A DNA stretch of 64,000 bases from Geobacteraceae bacterium (GTDB lineage Bacteria; Desulfobacterota; Desulfuromonadia; Geobacterales; Geobacteraceae), in assembly GCA_024281055.1 (NCBI GenBank), contig JAMXLF010000019.1, positions 1 to 64,000 of the forward strand, written 5' to 3'. Positions 58,506-64,000 of the stretch are shown here, piece after piece (within the stretch, counting starts at the first letter, position 1; each line of letters starts with the position of its first letter). A program made the translations under genes and the position numbers. The notes beneath the pieces are model-generated. The model ran no database searches and was not told the origin of the DNA. It worked only from the letters and a program-made list of their open reading frames with translations.

Positions 58506-59810
58506 TTACCCGCTCTCTTCCATCTCCTGAACCATATCACTCGATTTCACATGGTGAATCATCTCGCCCAAATCTTCGATGATGGCATCATACGATTCCC
58601 GGATCGCTGCACCGCTGTCCGCGGGACGTAGCTTGAGCTGCGCCAGTTTCTTCTCTGTCGTCACAATCTTCTGCTGCACGGCAACTCCTGTAAGCCCGCT
58701 CTTCGAGGCTTTCTCCAGATACGTTTCCGCCCGGTCAAGTTCTTTGACCGCCCGAGCCGGCTCCCCCGCAGTCACTTGGTAGCTCTCGGCACAGGCCACA
58801 TGCAGTTTTGCCTCGATCAACAGGTACTCGCGCGGTTGGATGGTCTCCTCTTCCGACCAGCCGGCAGCAAGGTAGTCTGCCTCACGCTCGGCCAATGCCT
58901 TGCTCCGTTCCCAGGCGGAAAGGAGCGCTGTTCCTCCTGCTTTTCCCCCGGCGTCGATCTTTCTCTCAAGCTCCGCCACGTCCTTGAGGAGTTGCCCCGC
59001 CTCTTCCCGTCCCTTCGCATCACCCAGTTTTGAGGCCTGCTCCAGGTACGTCTTCGCCTGCTCGACGTACATCCGGGCATCGGCGGTATTCCCTGCGGAA
59101 TACCGTTTGACGGCAAGCCAGAAGCTCCTCTTCGCACGATGCAGCGGAGATTTCACTATTATCGAGATCGCCTGCGTCTTCTGCTCGGCAAGCTTCAGCG
59201 CAGCGTCTGCCTTTGCCACGTTCCCGCCGGCCAGATCCCTTCGTGCTTCATCGATGTATTTCTCCGCGTCGAGAAGGGGTAGTTCCACCTCGACGGTCAC
59301 CAGACTCTTGTCGGCCAGTGCCAGTTCCCGTCCGGCACCACCTTTGTCATTTTTTTCCAGGTATGCCCTGGCCGCGTCCAGGCGTTGCCTGGCCCTGTCA
59401 GTCGGAAGGTAGTCTTCCGTCTCATCAAGCGCGGCATAAATGGCCGGCAGATCACGCAGCACCTGTTCCGCGGGCTCGAATTCCAGATGCTTTCGGGCAA
59501 TCCCTATCCTGTTTCTCACCGTAGCCGATGAAAGGTCGTCGCGAATCGTTCCCGCGATCCGTGCCGCCTCAGCCACGTCATACCTGGCTCTCTCGGGCTC
59601 GTTCCCATGGATGTCCGCGCGGGCCTGCACGATGTGACGCAGCGCATCGACGGTCGTTCGGTCGATCACGGTCTCCTCCTGCGGGGGCAGGCTCCGGTAA
59701 AGCCCTTGCCCCGCGTGGAGATAGCGAAACTGGTACACGGAAATACCCGTCGCTGTCAATGACAGGGCGACCGTCAGCACAACTGCAAGGGTAAGAGGCG
59801 TTTTTTGCAT
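58506..59810 (-). CDS. YfdX-family protein, copy 2
   Basis: The 434-aa protein is a paralog of the 49451 gene. Shared segments are HIVQARADIHGNEPERARYD, HLEFEPAEQVLRDLPAIYAA, SPLHRAKRSFWLAVKRYSAG, AWERSKALAEREADYLAAG and ESYQVTAGEPARAV, in the same order. The N-terminus keeps a hydrophobic helix (residues 9-27) that looks uncleaved, so this copy may be membrane-anchored. It lies 34 bases before the MRJP-like gene and is probably its cotranscribed partner. Function inferred as periplasmic stress-related. Confidence 0.82.
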   Translation of the reverse strand: MQKTPLTLAVVLTVALSLTATGISVYQFRYLHAGQGLYRSLPPQEETVIDRTTVDALRHIVQARADIHGNEPERARYDVAEAARIAGTIRDDLSSATVRNRIGIARKHLEFEPAEQVLRDLPAIYAALDETEDYLPTDRARQRLDAARAYLEKNDKGGAGRELALADKSLVTVEVELPLLDAEKYIDEARRDLAGGNVAKADAALKLAEQKTQAISIIVKSPLHRAKRSFWLAVKRYSAGNTADARMYVEQAKTYLEQASKLGDAKGREEAGQLLKDVAELERKIDAGGKAGGTALLSAWERSKALAEREADYLAAGWSEEETIQPREYLLIEAKLHVACAESYQVTAGEPARAVKELDRAETYLEKASKSGLTGVAVQQKIVTTEKKLAQLKLRPADSGAAIRESYDAIIEDLGEMIHHVKSSDMVQEMEESG

Positions 59811-59986
59811 AGTGCCGTCCTTTATCCAGGAATGATGAACGTCAGCTCTGTTCGATCAGCTTGATTATCTCGGGCACCGCTCGCTTCATGACCGTCTGCA
59901 GAACCGCTGCCATCAATACAGTGAAAATACCTTAACAAAGTGTACCTGCACATCCGCTCGCTGCAACATGCCCGACAGCTGAGACA
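59811..59986. other. Short spacer
   Basis: No supported gene. The minus strand could encode a 23-aa helix-like peptide (MAAVLQTVMKRAVPEIIKLI...) ending near 59843, without a ribosome site. I consider it chance or a relic. Confidence 0.25.
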
Positions 59987-62647
59987 TCATGGCTGAGAGG
60001 GACCACGGGTGACCTGAACGAAAGCGCTCGGCCGTATCCAGCGGGCGAACGCCTTTCGGACCTGGGCGGCGGTGGTCGTACGGTAGCGCTCGGCAGCCTG
60101 TGCCGGCTCGTCCAGGGGGAGGTCGTGCAGGACCAGGTCGAGGAACTCCGCCGCGATGCTGCCGGCGCTCGTCCTGTCCAAGAGCATCTGGCGCAGAAGG
60201 AGCGTCTTGGCCTGGCGCAGCTCATGGGCGGAAACCGGCTCACGCTGCATTCGGTAGAGGTTGCGCTCGACCAGGTCGCGGGCTTTCGTGACGTTGTTCG
60301 GGTCGCAGCCGTAGAAGACCCCGAACAGCGAACGGGTCTTGCCGGCATGGAGGAACGCCTCGACGGTGTAGACCAGCCCGGCCCGCTCCCGCAGGTCGCG
60401 GTAGAGCCTCGTCGCATAGAAGCCCCCCGACAGGACGTGGAGGCCGACCTGCAGCGGGTAATAATCGGGGTTTTCCCTGGTGAGCCCTATGGTCTCGGCC
60501 AGCGTCACCTCGTCCTGCACCCGGCTCTTGTCCGGCACGCTCACGGCAGACGGCCCGTTGAGGGGAACCGGCGGGAGATCGGTTGCCGGCCGGGGACCTT
60601 CGGCCCGCCAGGCGCCGAACTCCTTCTCTATTACCTCTTTGGCCTGCGCCGGGGCCACCGCACCGATGACGACAATGGTCGTGAGGTCCGGCCGGAACAC
60701 GGTCCGGTGGTAGTTTCTGACGTCGTCAAGGGTAAGGGCGGCGACCGTCTCGGGGGTGGCATGGCGCAATGCAGGATCATCCCTGGGATAGAGCCCCTTG
60801 TCCAGTGCGCGTCCCGCGAGCCAGCCCGGGCTTTCCAGCTTTCCGGCCAGGGCGGCGGCGGTTTCCGTCCGGACGACCTTGAACGCCTCCGGGGGGAGAG
60901 CCGGACGGAGAAGGTTGTCGGCGAGGAGGTGGACTCCCTGCGCAAAATGCTCCTTCAGGACGTTCAGTGAAAAGCTCGCCCCGGCCGTCTCGTCGGCGGC
61001 AATGTCGTCGAGCGCCCTCTGGAAGGCGAGCCGGTCGAGGGAGGTGGTCCCGTAGGAGAAGAGCCCGTCAAGTACGCTATCGACCCCTTCTTTCCCCCGG
61101 GGTGTTTCCAGGAAAGGGTTGTTCTTGACCCGGCCGTAGACCCCCACGGTGCCGTTTGTGGCTGTTGGCAAAATGATGAGGCGCAGGCCGTTGGCGAGCC
61201 GGAAGTCGGCCGGCTTCTTCCCGGTGGCCAGGGCCGGCAGGGCCGTAGTGAGGTTGGCGGCCCATGCCGGAAGCTTGACCGGCTTGACGTTCTTCGAGAC
61301 GAACGACTCATTGCCCCGGCTGAACCCCTTTGCCTCGACCGGTTTTCCCGACGGCCGCGGAATGAGAAGGGCGGTAATCGCCGTGTCGTTCACGAGGTAC
61401 ATACGGGCAACCCGGTTGACATCCTCGACGGTGACACGCCGGATGGCTGCTATGTCGTCGTCGGGACAGGTTCGTCCCTCGATGGCAACCGCCTGTGACC
61501 ACATGAATGCCTGCCCGGCGATGGAGTTCTTCTCGTACTCGGCATCGGCGACCTCGTGCCGTTTCGCCGCGTCCACCAGCTCGGGCGGAATGCCGTTCTT
61601 CACATATCCGGCAACGATCTCCTTCATTATGGCGATGAGCCGTTTGCCGTCGTCTCCCTGGGGGAACGCTGCCGTGGTAAAACCGGCTCCCCCCTTCGGC
61701 AGCATCATCCCCTCGAATCCGATGGCAAGGGCTTTTCCCTCGGTAACCAGGTTATAGAGATTGCCCCGCTGGCTCTCCAGGACATCTCCCAGTATCTGTC
61801 CCGCCGCATAGTCGGGATTCTCATAGCCGGGGAGCCGGTAGGCAACGACGGCGAGGCCGTAGGGAAGGTTCGATTCGAGCTCGAAAAAGGCCGCCTTGAG
61901 CGGCTGCAGTGCAACGGTAGGCCGCGGGGGCAGATGACGTGCTGGAATCGTTCCGAATATCCGACGTACCATTGTCAGAGTATGTGCCGGGTCGACATCG
62001 CCCACGATGATGAGGACGGCGTTGTTGGGCGCGTACCAGTCGCGGTGAAACTTCTGGAGCATGGCCGCGGTCGTCTTGTCAAAAGAGGTGCGGGTGCCGA
62101 GGGCATCATGCTCGTAGGGGGTCCCGTCGAAAAGGTTTTCCAGAAGCCGGACGCTCAGCAGGTACTCCGGGTTCGAGAGGTCCTGCGCGACCTCCTGCTC
62201 GATGGCTCCACGCTCCTCCTCCCACGCTTTCCGGCTGTCGATGATTCCCTGCATGCGGAGCGCCTCGACGCGAAGTGCCGGTTCGAGGTCTTTGACCGCG
62301 ACCGTGGCCAGATACTGGGTCACCACCTGCTGGGTGTCGGCGTTGAAGTCACCCCCGGCGGCGGCGATGATCGTGGAAAGCTGGTCGGCCGAAAGCCCCG
62401 GGCTGCCGCGGAACATCATGTGCTCCTGGGCGTGCGCCATGCCGGGAAAGCCGGGTGGGGCCTCCACGGAGCCGACGAGGTAGTTGAGCTGGACCGCGAC
62501 GGCCGGTGCCAGGGTATTGCGGACGACGATCACCCTGAGGCCGTTCGGCAGGGTGCCACGACTGATGTCTGCGGCCGCTGCCGGTGGTAAAAGCGACATG
62601 AAGATGGCACATGCCAGGAAGAGAGCGCGAAACAAGCTGGTCTGCAT
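59987..62647 (-). CDS. M16-family zinc peptidase, two-domain
   Basis: The 886-aa protein starts at the ATG at 62647 (MQTSLFRALFLACAIFMSLL), a signal peptide, with GGAG five to six bases upstream; the frame extends 33 codons further. The first M16 domain carries the inverted zinc motif HAQEH (about residues 79-83) and the downstream Glu in ERGAIEQEVAQ. The second M16-like half (about 480-880) lacks this motif, as usual for pitrilysin-type peptidases in two halves. It is exported, so it degrades peptides in the periplasm. The gene is transcribed from its own promoter. Confidence 0.93.
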   Translation of the reverse strand: MQTSLFRALFLACAIFMSLLPPAAAADISRGTLPNGLRVIVVRNTLAPAVAVQLNYLVGSVEAPPGFPGMAHAQEHMMFRGSPGLSADQLSTIIAAAGGDFNADTQQVVTQYLATVAVKDLEPALRVEALRMQGIIDSRKAWEEERGAIEQEVAQDLSNPEYLLSVRLLENLFDGTPYEHDALGTRTSFDKTTAAMLQKFHRDWYAPNNAVLIIVGDVDPAHTLTMVRRIFGTIPARHLPPRPTVALQPLKAAFFELESNLPYGLAVVAYRLPGYENPDYAAGQILGDVLESQRGNLYNLVTEGKALAIGFEGMMLPKGGAGFTTAAFPQGDDGKRLIAIMKEIVAGYVKNGIPPELVDAAKRHEVADAEYEKNSIAGQAFMWSQAVAIEGRTCPDDDIAAIRRVTVEDVNRVARMYLVNDTAITALLIPRPSGKPVEAKGFSRGNESFVSKNVKPVKLPAWAANLTTALPALATGKKPADFRLANGLRLIILPTATNGTVGVYGRVKNNPFLETPRGKEGVDSVLDGLFSYGTTSLDRLAFQRALDDIAADETAGASFSLNVLKEHFAQGVHLLADNLLRPALPPEAFKVVRTETAAALAGKLESPGWLAGRALDKGLYPRDDPALRHATPETVAALTLDDVRNYHRTVFRPDLTTIVVIGAVAPAQAKEVIEKEFGAWRAEGPRPATDLPPVPLNGPSAVSVPDKSRVQDEVTLAETIGLTRENPDYYPLQVGLHVLSGGFYATRLYRDLRERAGLVYTVEAFLHAGKTRSLFGVFYGCDPNNVTKARDLVERNLYRMQREPVSAHELRQAKTLLLRQMLLDRTSAGSIAAEFLDLVLHDLPLDEPAQAAERYRTTTAAQVRKAFARWIRPSAFVQVTRGPSQP

Positions 62648-62989
62648 ACTGTCTCCGTGCCTGAAGGGGTTCACAATGAGTGTACCGTAGGAGACGCTCG
62701 GGTCAACCACGGCTTGGCGAACCGAAATGTTAGGTGTGGAGGACAACGAGGCACCTTTTTACCTGCTTGCAATCGTCCTTTTTTGTGCTCTATTTGGTAA
62801 CAGCAGGTCAATACAGCCGTAAACCGAGGCCCAGCCCAAAAGACATCACGCGGGAGAGGCGCCTCCCGATAGCCGAAGAAGTCTTCTTCGCGCTTGCCTC
62901 ATGGTCCTGAACTGTATTTTCATCGTCTTTGAACTCATATGATGGAAGTATGAAGTGGTTCTGCGAATTCACCATGGGAGACCTGAAAC
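62648..62989. other. Divergent intergenic region (M16 peptidase / S41 peptidase)
   Basis: Holds the M16 promoter at 62679-62706. Inverted repeats lie near 62849-62865 (GGGAG...CTCCC) and 62877-62891 (GAAGA...TCTTC). A minus-strand ORF at 62808-62975 (55 codons) has a poor ribosome site. No other gene seen. Confidence 0.4.
62679..62706 (-). promoter_or_regulatory. Promoter of the M16 peptidase gene
   Basis: On the minus strand TTGACC (62706-62701), 16 bases, TACACT (62684-62679). Transcription would start near 62672, about 25 bases before the ATG, giving a short leader containing the GGAG site. Confidence 0.55.
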
Positions 62990-64000
62990 TTGGCCTTGAA
63001 AAGCCGGAAACAATTCCTGTGGGCTGTGGGCCTTCTTGTGGTGGCACTGCTGGTTCTCGCCGCAGGTCATCAGTGCCTCAGCACCTATGTCCCGTCCAGC
63101 AAGATCCCCCCAGAAGCGGAAACCAATTTCGCCCTGATGGCAGAGGCCTGGAATACCATCCAGCGGTTTTACGTCGATCGATCCGCCCTGAAATCCGGAT
63201 CCCTCACCTACGGCGCCATCGGCGGAATGGTGGATGCGCTGGGAGACACCGGCCACAGCGTTTTCCTGAGCCCGGAAATGGTAAAGGAAGAGCAGAAGTT
63301 TACCGAAGGCAGATACAAGGGGATAGGCGTAGAAATCAAGAGCAGGAATGGCTACATAGTTATCGTCGCCCCCATGGACGGGTCGCCTGCCCAGAAAGCG
63401 GGGCTGCACACGGGAGAGATCATCCTCAAGGCAGACGGAAAGGACTTGACCAACCTTCCGCTGATCCAGGTGGTAAAGCGGATATCCGGGCCCGAGGGAA
63501 CGCGGGTCACGTTAATGGTTCTGAACCCGCATACCAGTGAAACCCGGGTCGTCACCGTGACCAGGGCTTCGATAACCGTCAACAATGTCCGCTGGCAGCG
63601 TCTCCCCGGCACCGATATCGCACAGCTCCGCATTGCCAGCTTTAGCAAGGATGTAACCGGAGAACTACGCACGGCGTTGCATGAGATCACACGTCACGGA
63701 ATAAAAGGGATCATCCTCGATCTGCGCGACGATCCCGGAGGCTTGTTTGATGAGGCAACAGGGTGTGCGAGCCAGTTCCTGGCAAAAGGTACTATTTTGC
63801 TGGAAAGAAATGCCAAGGGAGAGATCTCCCATGTACCGGTGAAGCCCGGAGGCGAAGCCACGACCGTTCCCTTGGTGGTTCTCGTGAACGGCGGAACGGC
63901 AAGCGCCTCCGAAATAGTGACCGGGGCCATCCAGGACGCCAAAAGGGCCAAAGTGGTGGGAGAGAAGACCTTCGGCACCGGCACCATCCTGACTTCGTTT
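62990..64000 (+). CDS. S41 C-terminal processing peptidase (Ctp), cut by window end
   Basis: 337 codons are visible and the frame is open at base 64000. No ATG starts it: a TTG at 62990 lies nine bases after GGGAG, and a second TTG at 62996 is possible. An uncleaved membrane anchor (WAVGLLVVALLVLAAG, about residues 11-26) precedes a helical N-terminal region. A PDZ domain follows (about 105-190: KGIGVEIKSRNGYIVIVAP split KGIGVEIKSR, NGYIVIVAPMDGSPA). The protease core has IILDLRDDPGG, the catalytic Ser in GGTASASEI and the Lys in GEKTFGTG. It trims C-termini of periplasmic proteins. Confidence 0.93.
   Translation, partial: MALKSRKQFLWAVGLLVVALLVLAAGHQCLSTYVPSSKIPPEAETNFALMAEAWNTIQRFYVDRSALKSGSLTYGAIGGMVDALGDTGHSVFLSPEMVKEEQKFTEGRYKGIGVEIKSRNGYIVIVAPMDGSPAQKAGLHTGEIILKADGKDLTNLPLIQVVKRISGPEGTRVTLMVLNPHTSETRVVTVTRASITVNNVRWQRLPGTDIAQLRIASFSKDVTGELRTALHEITRHGIKGIILDLRDDPGGLFDEATGCASQFLAKGTILLERNAKGEISHVPVKPGGEATTVPLVVLVNGGTASASEIVTGAIQDAKRAKVVGEKTFGTGTILTSF

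Noticed and set aside
59820-59925. 23-aa peptide on the minus strand between the YfdX and M16 genes
   Set aside because: No ribosome site and no conservation evidence.
62808-62975. 55-codon minus-strand frame ending SFGLGLGLRLY
   Set aside because: The sequence looks somewhat protein-like, but no ribosome site is present and its start overlaps the S41 peptidase ribosome site; support is too weak.

Overview
The window looks like chromosome of a Geobacter-type bacterium (Desulfuromonadia / Geobacterales). The evidence is large multiheme c-type cytochromes (a 10-heme gene at the left edge and a 4-heme gene near 28 kb), GEMM-I-type riboswitches, Geobacter-like short Cys-containing proteins, and GC-rich coding sequence broken by AT-rich spacers. 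This assignment is inference from gene content; no database search was possible.

Layout. 0-3.4 kb: decaheme cytochrome (5' end cut by the window) followed by a strong hairpin and a small coiled-coil secreted protein. 4-6.2 kb: divergent MFS transporter / LysR regulator pair with overlapping promoters. 6.4-11 kb: MarR-controlled tripartite efflux operon (MarR, TolC-like, HlyD/EmrA-like, DHA2 MFS/EmrB-like), interrupted by a REP-like palindrome. 11.9-20.6 kb: recC-recB-recD. 20.7-22.3 kb: AT-richer low-density strip with an integrase remnant, two small conserved proteins and tRNA-Cys(GCA). 22.4-27.4 kb: housekeeping genes (MFS, pgsA, lytic transglycosylase, nadB, chorismate mutase, a free-standing DAHP-synthase-type FXD domain). 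27.35-28.9 kb: a GEMM-I riboswitch ahead of a 67-aa Cys protein on the minus strand, and a tetraheme cytochrome on the plus strand.

28.9-46.9 kb, all minus strand, is the most striking region: one apparent operon of about 13 genes. A promoter and a second GEMM-I-like riboswitch with a terminator precede an RNA polymerase sigma factor and a zinc-finger anti-sigma factor. Then come a secreted protein, an M48 metalloprotease with helical repeats, a TPR/SLH lipoprotein, LPP20-like and FlgT-N-like envelope proteins, a transglutaminase with a proline-rich linker, a 32-aa membrane peptide, a WD40-caspase protein, a FecR/TPR protein, a CHASE2 adenylate cyclase and an MscS channel with a cyclic-nucleotide-binding domain. 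I read it as an envelope-sensing module in which a cyclic-dinucleotide riboswitch gates a dedicated sigma factor, and cAMP made locally may gate a mechanosensitive channel. I know of no name for this combination.

47-64 kb: a frameshifted small-gene relic, a DUF1266 protein, small lipoproteins, an orphan MlaD/MCE protein, two YfdX-family paralogs flanking a CusCBA-type RND efflux operon whose pump gene carries a -1 frameshift, a royal-jelly-protein-like lipoprotein, an M16 peptidase, and a divergent S41 C-terminal processing peptidase cut by the right edge. No CRISPR array, rRNA or intact insertion sequence was seen.
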